The notes below the pieces were generated by a model. The model was not told the DNA's origin and did not search any database. It saw only the letters and a program-made list of their open reading frames with translations. A stretch of DNA of 64,000 nt from the NCBI GenBank assembly GCA_017893485.1, contig CM030363.1:178434435-178498434 (forward strand), in the 5' to 3' direction. The translations under genes were made by a program, and so were the position numbers. Shown here piece after piece: positions 45,969 to 57,334 of this stretch. This DNA comes from Hemerocallis citrina (taxonomy: Eukaryota; Streptophyta; Magnoliopsida; Asparagales; Asphodelaceae). Every line of letters starts with the position of its first letter. The first letter of the stretch is position 1.

Positions 45969-47041
45969 CTGTTAGAAAGATAACATGCAACGGACTCATC
46001 AATTATTAATTTCATATACAATAATTACTTCTTTTTTTATTTTATTTTTTCAAATTCACTGTTGATAGTAATTAGTATATTTGAAGAAACAATGGATATC
46101 ATGGTTACTTCATGGTTACTTCATGGTTACTTGAGCTTTCTTTATCTTTTCTCCTTCAAGTAGTTTCGTAGCCATTCTTCTAAGTGACAATTATGTGTCT
46201 GAAAAACAATAACTTGGCAGAAACAAATACCTTTACGAATTGCACTGTCTTGCTCCACATGCGACTACTTCAGCCTTCTTTTGCTCCAAGCATTCAGCGG
46301 CCAAGGGCCTGGGAAAAGTCTGTGACAGAACCGTGCATAAAACTGAGTTAAGCATACTGTTCCATATGTTTGCTTACAGAGCATATGCTCATTTGTATCA
46401 TAACAAAGTAAGAACCAATAAGCCACAATGTACTGTCATCAAGTGATCCTAGTATATGCAGTAGTCTGGCAGCCATTCAGACTTTGAATCCATGAGCCTT
46501 TGCTTTCCACGTTGCCAATACAGATTTTCTTGGCCAACAGGATTTAAAGGAGAGATGAAAATTTAAGGTATATCAAATTTATATTGGATAAACGGGATCT
46601 CATATCTGAAACATGAAAAACATGAGAAACAAAAAACGAAATTGTGATGTCAAGTCTCCCACTTTTGAGGGTCACGCATGATACAGATCAGTGCTAACAA
46701 CATATATACATTAGTATCTTGTCAAGCCACGTCCAAGAGTGCCCTAATGTATCCCAAGCTTGTCACCATCCCAAGCCACCTAAACATATCTAAACATTCA
46801 TGTGTCAGACAGTCCCAAAACTAAGAAATCTCTCTCCGTCTGAATATTATCTTTATATAACTGGAGAGATGGAGTGTATGGTTGTGAGGCCACTGAGCCT
46901 CTAGCAGGAATCCTACACATGGTTTTACCATATCTATTTGTCATACCAATTTTAAGCAAATGATGACAAAATAGAGGCTCTTAGTGACCAACACAATTAT
47001 GAAAAAAGAATGTGCACTGAATTATAATTATATATATATAA
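45969..47041. other. Unassigned sequence, possible host-gene intron
   Basis: No complete gene. ATGGTTACTTC is repeated three times near 46102-46132. A minus-strand open stretch (about 46240-46345) encodes residues such as PRPLAAECLEQKKAEVVACG and could be an exon, but without a recognised family. If the exon-like piece at the Copia junction is real, this would be its upstream side. Confidence 0.3.
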
Positions 47042-47112
47042 GAAAATCTTCCATTGTGCACCAGCCTTCCGTGTGCACTCGTGTGCACTCGGCCTTCACA
47101 CCTTCGTATCGG

Positions 47113-50100
47113 TAGGGATGGCAAGTGGGCCGGGTCAACCGAAGACCCGCCCGCGACCCGCCCGGTTAACCCGGCCCGTGTAAGTGCGGTGCAGGTTCGG
47201 GTCGAACCCGTGAACAGTAACGGGTCGATCCGGGTCGCCTAAATACCCAATCGAACCCGTCTAACCCGGCCCGCGAACCCGTTAAAAATTATCCAACCCG
47301 CCCGCCAACCCGCGGGTCGACCCGCGGGTTACGAACCATTTGACCCGTTCGGGTCAAACTTTCGACCCGCCACAGGCCGACCGTTGACCCGCGGGTCAGC
47401 GTGCCGTTAGGCTGGCACTGTTCACCAGAGGGCATACAAACGGCTCTTAGAGCCGTTTGGCTATTTTTTTTGGTATTTTTTGTTTTTTTTTTAATTTTTA
47501 GCCTATAAACACCCCCAGAACCCCAACAAAAAAATCACACCTTACTCTCTTACTCTCTCTACTATTATTACTCATTTCTAAGCAATTTGTGAACAATTGA
47601 AGTATTGAATAAACAAGTGTTCAAGGCATATATACGATCAAATTCCGATCGTATCGAAATCAAAATTCAACATCTTCAACTCTTCAACTCTCGTCCAACT
47701 CCAAGTGATCAAGTCTTCAACTCTCCTACAAGCTCTCCCCAACTCTTCAATTCCGGATTTGAGGAATTCTACTTCTACTTCTATTCTTAATTTCACGGAT
47801 TTTTTTATATACGCGTATCCACGGTGAACGGTATCAAAATTTCATACCTCTCTTGTTATTTTATTTTTGTTGTAGTTATAATTATTGTTGGTTTTTTGAT
47901 CTTCTCTATCTCAACCCTCTTGTTTTCTAGATTTTTTAAAATAATTCATCGTTCCAACATTGTGTAGTTTTTTTTTACATACATTACTACATTATATCTA
48001 GATCACGCGGTAGCGGTCGTAGCCAAATTGGGCAAAATTCTACCGGCACTCGCCATAGGCCACCAATTGTCCCAATTAGTGAGTCCGCCGAAGAGTACCA
48101 TGATCCTCCTACCCAACAATGGGGTAGACACGACGAGGTTATAGGTGACATACAATTAGAAGAAGAACAACAACAACAACAACCAACCGAAACCATACAG
48201 CCCCTGTAGTAGTAGGAAAAGTAGAGGAGAAAGTAGCGATTGGCATAAGTTTTACGATTATATCTCGGACGAAGAAACTCCGGGTATAGGTTTGAAACTT
48301 TGTAAAACATGTTCTAAGGCATACAAATTCAAGAGGGGTGATGGCACCGGTACAATTAGTAGACACATCCAAAATAACCATGAAGAACTTCTTGTTGACC
48401 TACCCGACCAACAAAAAATCAACCCTAGGACCGGTCTAGTTGTTAGCCAACCTTATCATCATGATCTTGTTCGTCGGAAAATGGCCCGATTAGTAATAAA
48501 GGAAGAGTTACCATTTTCCTATCCCGAGAGTAGGGACTTGAAAAATTTTAATCAAACGGCCTTAAACCCTCATTTTAGAAGAATTCCGAGAAATACTTGC
48601 AAATCGGATTGTTTTAAAGTGTACAATGAAATGAATGATGCTTTGATTGCAATTTTATGGAGTTTAACTTGTAGAGTTAGTTTAACTTCGAATTGTTGGA
48701 CGGGTGTCAACAATATTCCAACGATGGGAATAACCTGTCATTGGATCGACAATAGTTGGATTCTTCAAAAAAAGAATCATATCACTTGCCGCGTTGTCGT
48801 ATCCCCATAGTGGCGCTGAAATAGCAAACCGTATTTTAGAAATTTGTAATATTTTTCATATTCGCGATAAAATTATGTGTATTAGTTTTGATAATGCATC
48901 TAACAATAATGCAGCAATTACTACTTTAAAATCTGCATTAAACCCTCCATCTGACAATATTTTTCATATTAGATGTGGATGTCTTATTTTAAATTTATGT
49001 GTTCAAGATGCATTAAAAATAGCCGATCCATATATACTTAAAATTAGAAATTGTGTACATTTCATTGCATTAAGTCCCAACATATTTCAAGAATGGAAAA
49101 ATTGGTGTAGGATTTCAAATGTACCTTTTAGAAGATTTCCAAAGGATGTTAAACACCGATGGAACTCTACTTTTGATTTACTACATGTTGTTACCGAATA
49201 TAAGGCAGTTGTAAATGATTTTTGTATCGCAAAAAAATATGCAGAATTTTGAAATGACTCCCACCGATTGGTTTTATGCCAAATCTTTGTTGAAATTTTT
49301 AGAACCTTTTAAAACCGCAACTTTAAAATTTTCAAAAACATATGAATCTACTTCTAGTAGCATTTTTATTTCATTAGTTAGCATGATGCAAACATTTAAC
49401 GAAATGTTAAATGATACTTATGTTGGTGATATTGTAAAACCTGCATACAAAAAAAATTTTGAAGTACTATTTTCCTCCTCCTATGTTGATTTGTGCTACC
49501 GTTATGGATCCTCATATCAAATTAGAATGTACGAAGAGTTTGATTGAAATGTTATTTGCATTGCTTAGAGAAAATGTAGAAATAGTAATTGATTGCGCTA
49601 CTTTTTTAGTTAAATTTGAATCTACATTAAATAACTTGTATGATTATTATGATAGATGTTTTGCTTCTAGTAGTACAACTTCTGTAGTTAGTTCTTCTTC
49701 TGCTACTTCTAAAGTTAAGGATAAGAGTAAATTTGATGATAGAACATTTAATTTACTTGCACAAATTCAATCCAAAAAATCTAGGACTAATCAACCAAAT
49801 GAATTAAATTGGTATAACCAACCTAGATTCTGAGTCTTCTTCTTCTCTACTAGATATTTTACAATGGTGGAAAGACCATGAACACACTTATAGTATTCTG
49901 TCAGTTATGGCTAAAGATTTACTAACTCCTCATGTCTCTACAGTTGCTTCTGAAAGTGCATTTTCTTCAAGTGGCAGAGTTCTAACTGATTACAAAAATC
50001 GCTTGAAGCCCGACACGTTAGAGATGCTCGTTTGTACAGAAGACTGGCTGAAGGCTGAAGATTGGACACAAGGGAAAGCATTATCTACGTCCACAAGTGG

Positions 50101-50441
50101 GAGCAACTCGCCGGAAGAACAACAACAACAACAATAGCAACCAAAATGAAGAATTCAAGACCAATAATAACAAATTCAAGGCTATCAACTTGAAGACAAT
50201 TGTTAATAGATAAAAAAAATTGTATTATATCTGTGCTTGTTATTTCAAATTAGAAAAATTGAAGTAAATTGAAATTGTATATAGGAAATATGTTAGTGTA
50301 CAAAACATATTTGTGAATTGAATTCTTTATTTCATTAGAAATTGTGAAACTTGTATAACTTAAAATCATATGAATAATATTTCAATATTTTTTGCCAATT
50401 TCACTCTTTCAATCTTATTATTATTATTACGATTTTTAATG

Positions 50442-50510
<69 letters not shown>

Positions 50511-50707
50511 GTTATTATTTTAAGTTTTAAAAAAAAACCTATCTAAACGGGCCAACCCTGCGAACCGATCCGACCCGACCCGGGTTGGACCCGAATGGGT
50601 TTACGAGTTGGGCGGGTCGCCATAGCCACTTTTTGACCCGGCCCGGTTAAGTCACTAACCCGGCCCGAACCCGCCCAAGTCAACATCCAACCCGAATGCC
50701 AACCCTA
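47113..50707 (+). mobile_element. hAT transposon with GGGTC-rich ends
   Basis: The ends TAGGGATGGCAA and (inverted) TAGGGTTGGCAT are flanked by a perfect 8-bp duplication, CGTATCGG (47105-47112 and 50708-50715). Both subterminal 250-bp regions are dense in CCCGACCCG/GGGTCGACCC words. A broken hAT transposase occupies 48201-50137. A long (TTA)n tract sits at about 50417-50520. Confidence 0.95.
48201..50137 (+). pseudogene. hAT transposase, frameshifted
   Basis: A BED-type zinc finger opens it (SSDWHKFYDYISDE…CKTCSKAYKFK…ISRHIQNNH, 48220-48385). The catalytic region follows, with SLTSNCWTGVNN (about 48680) and ISFDNASNN (about 48885), then HRWNSTFDLL (about 49155), and finally the hAT C-terminal dimerisation motif (ASESAFSSSGRVLTDYKNRL, about 49940-50010). 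This is the hAT domain order. Shifts near 48795, 49240 (A-tract), 49500 and 49840 break the protein into five pieces. An upstream Gln-rich stretch (48145-48190) may belong to its N-terminus. Confidence 0.9.
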
Positions 50708-51012
50708 CGTATCGGCGATCCGAACCATTCACACTGATCTACACATTTAAATTAGTCTAAATATGTAAAATCAAATCATTTGAAATTCATTTGTCCCATC
50801 CATCATGTGACTATAAAAAACAATGATTTTCAGCCATACAATTTTGTAACACTTCAATGGATGGGCAAATGAATTTCAAATGATTTGATTTTACATATTT
50901 AAACTAATTTAGATGTGTAGATCAATGTGAACGGTTCGGATCATTGATACGTAGGCGGGAAGGCCGAGTGCACACGCCGTGTGCACCATAGGTGGTGCAC
51001 AACGGAAGACTT

Positions 51013-51014
<2 letters not shown>

Positions 51015-51075
<61 letters not shown>
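51015..51075. repeat. (AT)n microsatellite
   Basis: About 60 bp of uninterrupted AT dinucleotides between the palindromic MITE and the first Helitron. Frames through it encode meaningless Ile-Tyr repeats. Confidence 0.95.
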
Positions 51076-51076
<1 letters not shown>

Positions 51077-51657
51077 TAGATTTGCCCGTGGGCATGTGCC
51101 TACGGCACATCTTCAGAATGATACAAAACACGAAAAACCATGTAACAATAAAACAACAATTATGTAGCTCAAGTTTGAATAGTATGACAATAATTAGTTG
51201 TAAATAAAAGTCCATATTTCCATTAGTATATGTTGAAAAATAATTATAAATGGGAGTGTAAAATATAAAGTCTTAGAACTTTAAGTGTGGAAAATGATGA
51301 AATTTAACTGTTGAAAAAATATTTGCTATTTTCAATATAACATGTGCAATAAAAAAATATAAAAATTCTGAAAATTTTACAAACCTGAAATCTTAAAATC
51401 TAAATTTCTAAGTAAATAAAAAAAGAATGAGAGAGATAGAGGGAGAGAGAGAAAGAAAGAAATATGAAAAAGTGAAGAGAGAAGAGAGAGATAGTAAAAG
51501 TATTGAATTTTTTAGTTTTGGGGGGGGAAAATTTAATTTTGGGGTTTAAAATTTTTGGCGGAAAAATATGTTTTGTGAGAATCAATCTAGACCATTAGTT
51601 TTAGGGGAGATTGAATGAGAGCCACTTGATAGCTTTCTTTGTAATTTATTATATAGA
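51076..51657 (-). mobile_element. Non-autonomous Helitron, copy 1 (minus)
   Basis: On the minus strand it starts TCTATATAATAAA (51657) and ends with a hairpin GTGCCGTAGGCAC followed by GGGCAAATCTAG and a T (51076). These are Helitron hallmarks: 5' TC, 3' CTAG, a short hairpin about 12 bp upstream, insertion between A and T and no target duplication. No Rep/helicase gene. The interior is a pyrimidine-rich low-complexity tract. Confidence 0.8.
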
Positions 51658-51931
51658 TATAGGAGTGATCCAATGAGAAACATTATTAAATGAGAAAATG
51701 AGAAACAACAATTTATACCGTTGGATATGAGGGGACTGAGATGAATGGCAGAGATTTCTCCCGCTCTCTCAATTATGATGGAGGGGTATTGGGGTCATTT
51801 CACTCATTCTTAAATCCCTCAATCTCCTTCTCTCTCACCGTTCTCTCTCATTTCTTCTCTCTCTCTCTCCGAAATCCAATCAAGAGTTTCCCCAATTTTC
51901 TCTCGCTCTCTTCGAAATCCCCCCAAAACCC

Positions 51932-51940
51932 AAACCCTAG
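51932..51940 (+). promoter_or_regulatory. Telo-box in captured eL37 leader
   Basis: AAACCCTAG about 35 bp upstream of the ATG, next to a pyrimidine-rich CTCTTTC stretch, is the telo-box found in plant ribosomal protein gene promoters and leaders. The element therefore captured part of the promoter or 5' leader as well as exons. Confidence 0.7.
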
Positions 51941-51974
51941 CTCTTTCACCGCCGCCGCCGATTGCCGCTCAAAA

Positions 51975-53117
51975 ATGGTACCTTTCTTACCCCTTTCACA
52001 AACCCAAATCCTAACCCAAACCTTTCAAATCCATAAAAAAAGCATCAACCTTTAATGGTTTCTTTTCTGCACTTTAGGGTAAGGGAACAGGGAGCTTCGG
52101 TAAGCGTCGGAACAAGACGCACACTGCTTTGCGTTCGGTGCGGCCGCCGCAACTTCCACCTTCAGAAGAGTCGGTGCAGATCTTGTGGGTTCCCCGCCGC
52201 CCGAATCCGCAAATGTGAGAATTTTTGAACTTGTTCATTTTTGTGTTATCAGTGTTGTTGGATATTTTTTTTTTTTTAATTTCAGAAAGGATTGCATGCT
52301 TGGTACAGGTAGTTGATTTTGTTACTTGATTTTAGCTAATAGAAGTTTGGAGAAAGAAATGATTTTGATATCGAAAAAGAACTCATTTTGTAACTAGAGC
52401 TATGGGTTAGTATTTGTTATTTTGCAGGATATAAGTCATTTGAATATTCTTCCATTTGGATCCAATTTTTTGTGACTAAATTATGATTCCATTTCTATGT
52501 GATAAATGAATGATACCTATTTTTATTTTATGAGATTTAATGTCACCAGCATAATTCATACTAGATTATTAGTAATTGCAACACATTTAGTCCGGAATGA
52601 TGCTAATTATTATGGGCCTTATTTAATCTCCACTGACAAATGCTATCAAATGAGATTGTAGACTCAGAATTGAAATGCGTGCAAGAAACTGTCAACGTTA
52701 CTGTTATAGAATGCGTGCAAGAAACTGTCAACATAACTATTTAAAGTTTTAAACACACTTCCACTTAGAGTTCACTAATAGAAATTCGAGGTATCCAAGA
52801 CTACCTTGACGATCCAGCTATGGTTATATTAGAAATTTTAGTAATCCTGCATGATTCATCTATGATCTTAACTAGTAGATAATGCTGACTACTGTTCTTA
52901 GATTCTCTAAATCATATAGTTGAAAGGCAACTTTAACTCTGGTGATCTGTTTAATTGATTGTCACATACACTTAATCTTATGTTTCTGAACCATGCAGTT
53001 AATTATGGTAGATTTTTGGCATAGAAACAATCTTGTAATTCTGTATTTTTTTCTCTCCCTCCAATAGGAACTAAAGCTGCCCCAAAGAAGAGGACTGCAA
53101 CAGCAGCAACTTTTTAG
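51975..53117 (+). pseudogene. RPL37: Captured ribosomal protein eL37 gene fragment
   Basis: Exon 1 is only ATG (51975-51977), followed by a GT-AG intron (51978-52077). Exon 2 (52078-52213) encodes [16 protein letters not shown] and, after a one-base insertion, [16 protein letters not shown]…[10 protein letters not shown], with the CxxC…CxxC zinc ligands of eL37. The ATG-only first exon suits a plant eL37 gene. A decayed piece resembling RRKTTGTGR lies at about 52285-52312. The last exon (53068-53117) gives GTKAAPKKRTATAATF and a stop. The tryptophan- and arginine-rich middle is missing. eL37 is a 60S subunit protein. This copy cannot make it. Confidence 0.9.
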
Positions 53118-54120
53118 GGTGGATTGCATTTTGAAGCGGGATTATTACTTTGTGTTCTATTTTAGTTTTTGTTGAGTATGATCTAGTTTAAGTTTTTTTT
53201 TTTTTTTGATAAAAGGGATGAAGCCTAAGAGTTTCAGCCAATTCATTAAAACCAAAAGGAAAGAACAGAGTTAATTACAGAAACTCCCAAGAACAATTTT
53301 GTATTTTTCTTCTGGATTCGATTGAGAAGATTTTAGTATTTATTTCGGATGTTTAAAAGTAATGTGCTATGACTTTTCATTTCGGCATATGCTGATATGT
53401 TATTGTTATCTTTTGATGATTTGCTTTGAGATTGTCGTTTTTCTAGGCATGATTTTGGAATATTCATGAGTTATGGCTACATTACTGTCTGTGTATTAGA
53501 ATTTTGTCTTACTAAGATAACTTGCCTATTGGTAGCCCGCCTGCCAAATTAACCTTTGTTTGTGTCACCTGAATTATTCTAATCATTGTTGTTATGATAT
53601 CTTAAAGCGGCCTTTCTTTAGTGTACTATTTTGCGTTCTCTGGTCTGCTCCAGATTCAACTGCTTTTCAACTGGTTTCACTATGGCGATACCTTGCTTCC
53701 ATTGAACTAATTATGTTGTTGTGAACAAATACTCGTAAGGTGATGAATGAACTGAACTGGTCTCTCTGGAAAAGAAAGACAAGCAAGCCAACAAGCCACA
53801 TGAAGCTGATTCAAAATGTGATATCTTTAAAACAACATACATGATATATTCTCATTAACGGGAAGAACACAAGCATGCTAACTATCAGCATTTATTAGCA
53901 TCAGTTGCCATCTATTAGAGGATCAACATTTTGAGTGCAATAGCGGAAATCAGTAATGTGTCACACAACGGTAAAGAACCAAAAATGAACATATGCACAC
54001 AATTGAGCAATCTGATGTAGTAGTATATTTCACGAGGCTATGATTTGGTTATGATTCTACTTAAATGGCGGTATCTGCCTTTGTGTAGACAAGGGGGGAT
54101 TTTTCTTCAAGACGCTGTTG

Positions 54121-55088
54121 TTACCACCAGCTACTTCTTTGGAAATTCAACTTCCGGTGAGAGGACTTGCTCACTTGAGCCTCTTCTGTATTTGAACTCA
54201 GATTCTGCCTTTTAGGTTGTGGTTTCTTCTCTTGAAGAATGCTGACACCGTTTTCTGAAAACAAAAATAAACAAAAAGATGTACATGAGCTTCAAGTAAA
54301 TCAATAGAAGAAGAAAGTGAATGAGAAAAAAAAGTCTTAAGAATTACTCAATGTCTGCCTTCTAACAGGTGTTGTTTTCTTTTGAATTTGGTGGTTTTGG
54401 CTACTGATGATTCCATCATTATCTGAAAGCATGGAAGCAAAACATTATAAATTAGCATCGTATTTGTAAATTTGATTTACCAATACTTGTATGGGCTATG
54501 AAAGATGGAAATATACCAAGGACAGATCACTTAAAATCATTCTCAATTCCTAAACCACCGTGGGAGCATGGAAGCAGAACATTATGGATTAGCATCATAT
54601 TTGTAAATTTGATATTTTCCACTGAAATTATTACCTAGACTTGATAAGACAGCTCGAGGAGGAGGTACTGAAATAGCACGAATGTTTGTTTGGCTATCCT
54701 CATCTAATCCATTATTGTTCTTTCCTGCCATAGAATCTAAAAACAAAATTTCATAAGCAGTTAACATTATGATAAAAGAAGTTCATGCCAAATATACATA
54801 CCTTCTGATGTAACAGAGGGTGTTGACAAATTCTTGAGATCCGATTGAGGAATCCTAGCATTACTTTCAGTTTTTAAGTTCTCATGCAATACCTTATTTG
54901 TCTTTCCTGCCAAATGTGTAATCTTTAATACATGATCCAAAATTTCAACAAACTGATGCAAAAATTATACAAATAATAGTTTACATCTTACATACCTTCG
55001 GGTAAAAGAGAGCTTCTTGACGGATCCTTGGGCTGAGGCTTTAATACCCGAGCATGCAGTGGATGAGAATCAGTTATACACCCGATTC
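54121..55088 (-). pseudogene. Captured multi-exon gene fragment, family not recognised
   Basis: Five minus-strand segments are bounded by AG acceptors and GT donors: 54996-55088 (93 bp), 54802-54906 (105), 54635-54724 (90), 54348-54422 (75) and a terminal 54121-54254 ending in TAA. The first four are all multiples of three and read through in one frame. The peptide is Ser/Lys/Gln-rich and probably disordered: SHPLHARVLKPQPKDPSR, TPSVTSEG, ISVPPPRAVLSSLG, QKKTTPVRRQTLS and KSSHRKLNF. It is convergent with the eL37 fragment. The function is unknown, and upstream exons are absent from the element. Confidence 0.55.
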
Positions 55089-55675
55089 CTAAAAGAAAAT
55101 AATATTTGGTCAAGTAATAGCACATATGTTAGTGAATATTTAGAATAAGACCGGTAAGCATATATTAAATAAGATATAACATCAGGTAAAAACATGAAAT
55201 CTGACTATTATAACATCAGTAAATAACTTTTCTTTTTAATTCTAAGGTGAGCAAAGAAATGAAAACAAATTGGTAGGGGCTTGAGGATAAAAGTTGATGT
55301 TGTAAAAAAATTTTGGAGAAAGGTATTACTATGGGTATTAGTTAAATTATTGCACGACAGAAATGGCGCCTGAAGAGGAACATATTGATTTAACATACTT
55401 TGTTATATACTTATATACAAAAGAAGAAGTTATGTGATGTTTTGATGTTATTTGAACGTATAGAGAGAGAGAAGAAATGAGAGAGAAGGAGAATGAGGGA
55501 TTTAAGAATGAGTGAAATGACCCCAATATCCCTCCATCATAATTGAGAGAGAGCGAGAGAAATCTCTGCCTTTCATCTCAATCCCCTCATATCCAACGGT
55601 ATAAATTGTTGTTTCTCATTTTCTCATTTAAGAATGTTTCTCATTGGATCACTCCTCTCTATATATATATATATA

Positions 55676-56129
55676 TCTATATAATAAAACACAAAGAAAG
55701 CTATCAAGTGGGTCTCCTTCAATCCCCTAAAAATCAAAGGCCTAGATCTAACCTCACAAAACATATTTTCCCCCCAAAAGTTTCCCCCCCAAAACTAAAA
55801 TTCAAACCCCCCCCCCCCCCCCCCCCCCCCAAAAAACAACTCTTATATTTATTTAATTATTTTTTGTTCTCTCTCTCTCCTTCCCTCATCTATTCAAAAA
55901 ATTAAGAAAAAAATTTTTAAAAAAATTTTAAAAAATTTAAAATTATAAAACTAAAAAATTTGAAAATTTAACAACTTTAAAAATAATTCAAAAAAACCAT
56001 ATAATATGTTTTTTGCTCTATGTTTGCTACTTCAATTAATTTGCTAGACTTCCAAAACTATTTTATATGATCAAACAAGATGTATCGTGCCAAAGACGTG
56101 CCGTAGGCACGTGTTAACGGGCAAACCTA

Positions 56130-56130
<1 letters not shown>
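55676..56130 (+). mobile_element. Non-autonomous Helitron, copy 2 (plus)
   Basis: Starts TCTATATAATAAAACAC and ends with hairpin ACGTGCC-GTA-GGCACGT, 13 bases, then CTAG followed by T. A 26-base poly-C run at about 55807-55832 sits in its pyrimidine-rich centre. It belongs to the same family as 51076-51657 and 59793-60227. Confidence 0.85.

Positions 56131-56180
<50 letters not shown>
56131..56180. repeat. (AT)n microsatellite
   Basis: About 49 bp of AT dinucleotides directly after the Helitron CTAG end and before the next TIR element. Confidence 0.95.
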
Positions 56181-56181
<1 letters not shown>

Positions 56182-57066
56182 TGAAGGACCTATCGGCACC
56201 TAAAGTTTATAGTAATACCCTAAACACATCTGAAGTAATGGTAATACCCTAAACAAACCAGAACTTTTTAAAATTGGACCTATAGGCACCTTCCGTCCAC
56301 TTCTGTTTGTTTTTAACAGTTAATGGGTTAATGGGTGAATTTACTTTTTTACCCCCATGCCTTAATAATTTTTTTAAAAATCCTTAAAATTTTAAAAAAA
56401 TCCTTTAAATTCCTTCAAATTTCTAAAAATACCTTAAAAAATTCCTTAAATTTTCCTTTAAAATTTCCTTAAAATTTTCTTTTGAATTCCATAAAATTCC
56501 TTAAAATTCCTTATATATTGATAATTGGAAGATTAATAATATTGTAATTTCTTTTTTAATTAAGAGATTATATTGCACAGACATCATGTCACAGACATAC
56601 ATCTTTGAGTACATTGCAAATCGAAGAAATTGAGGAAATCATGCCACAGACATACATCTTTGAGCACATCGCAACCTATTTTCCAGCGAATCCAGAGATG
56701 CACGCAAATTTTTTTTTTGCCCAGTAAATGACATTAAAACTTGAACAAATTACTAACAGATTCAACAAGTAACATCAAATAATTTCCCTCTATAAAAGAT
56801 ATTTGTTGCATTGCCATAGAAAAAGATTGGGAATCAAGAAGATAGTCTGCCAACCTCAGGTAATACCACATATTTCCCAGATACAACAAAACACATCCTG
56901 CCTGTTCACAAATTTTAACTACAGAAATATATACTCAAAACACAGAACAAGCTCATACAAAAAACTAGTAGTTTATTCCTACACTGGAAGCCTAGACTCG
57001 TCAAAACAAACACCTGTAAGAATATTTTTACTGGTATCGACGGAGAATGAGAGGGCCAAAGAACTA

Positions 57067-57334
57067 TCATGAATCTGAAACTGCTACTGGCTCTAATTTC
57101 TCCTCCGCCTGACCCCTTCCTTCCTTTGTAATGTGGAAGCCCTCGATTTTGCGTGCCACATCACCCACCTTAACATTTTCATTGGACCAATTGGCGCCGG
57201 GATCATTCTCGCCGGCATTAGGTGGGGCTGTCTGCATATTCTGATGGTCCCATCCTCAGATCCTGATGCATATGATTCACACCCAGGAAAGAGGCATACA
57301 CAGTGAACTGGGCCATGGTGGCCTTTGTTGCATC
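57067..57334 (-). pseudogene. STRAP: Captured STRAP-like WD40 protein, last exon
   Basis: A clean acceptor (GAATGCAG) precedes [12 protein letters not shown]…[14 protein letters not shown], the final WD40 repeat of serine/threonine kinase receptor-associated protein. A one-base deletion in the codon for the Trp that follows shifts the frame. The next frame continues with [17 protein letters not shown]…[12 protein letters not shown], the characteristic plant STRAP C-terminus, to a TGA at 57067-57069. Only this exon, and probably its 3' UTR to about 56580, is present. STRAP/unrip proteins act in SMN and RNA-related complexes. This fragment is non-functional. Confidence 0.85.

Larger units (their letters stand above)
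47042..51014. mobile_element. Long-palindrome MITE split by a hAT element
   Basis: AGAAAATCTTCCATTGTGCACC (left, 47041-47062) is inverted as GGTGCACAACGGAAGACTTCC (right, 50994-51014). With the hAT removed, the two arms continue to pair over about 180 bp, including GATCCGAACCATTCACA / TGTGAACGGTTCGGATC and TTTCAAATGATTTGATTTTACA. The centre is near 50815-50830. (AT)n tracts lie at both outer edges. There is no coding capacity. Confidence 0.8.
51662..55655. mobile_element. Gene-capturing TIR element (Pack-MULE-like)
   Basis: Terminal inverted repeats of about 190 bp (51662-51855 and 55462-55655) begin GGAGTGATCCAATGAGAAAC and match closely throughout. The interior holds no transposase. It carries plant gene pieces: the leader, start and end of ribosomal protein eL37 on the plus strand, and five spliced-looking exons of another gene on the minus strand. 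Long TIRs plus captured genes fit Pack-MULEs. A 9-bp target duplication was not evident because both flanks are AT repeats. Confidence 0.7.

Noticed and set aside
51975..53117. Functional eL37 host gene
   Set aside because: One-base insertion, loss of the central exon and location between long TIRs show a captured fragment.
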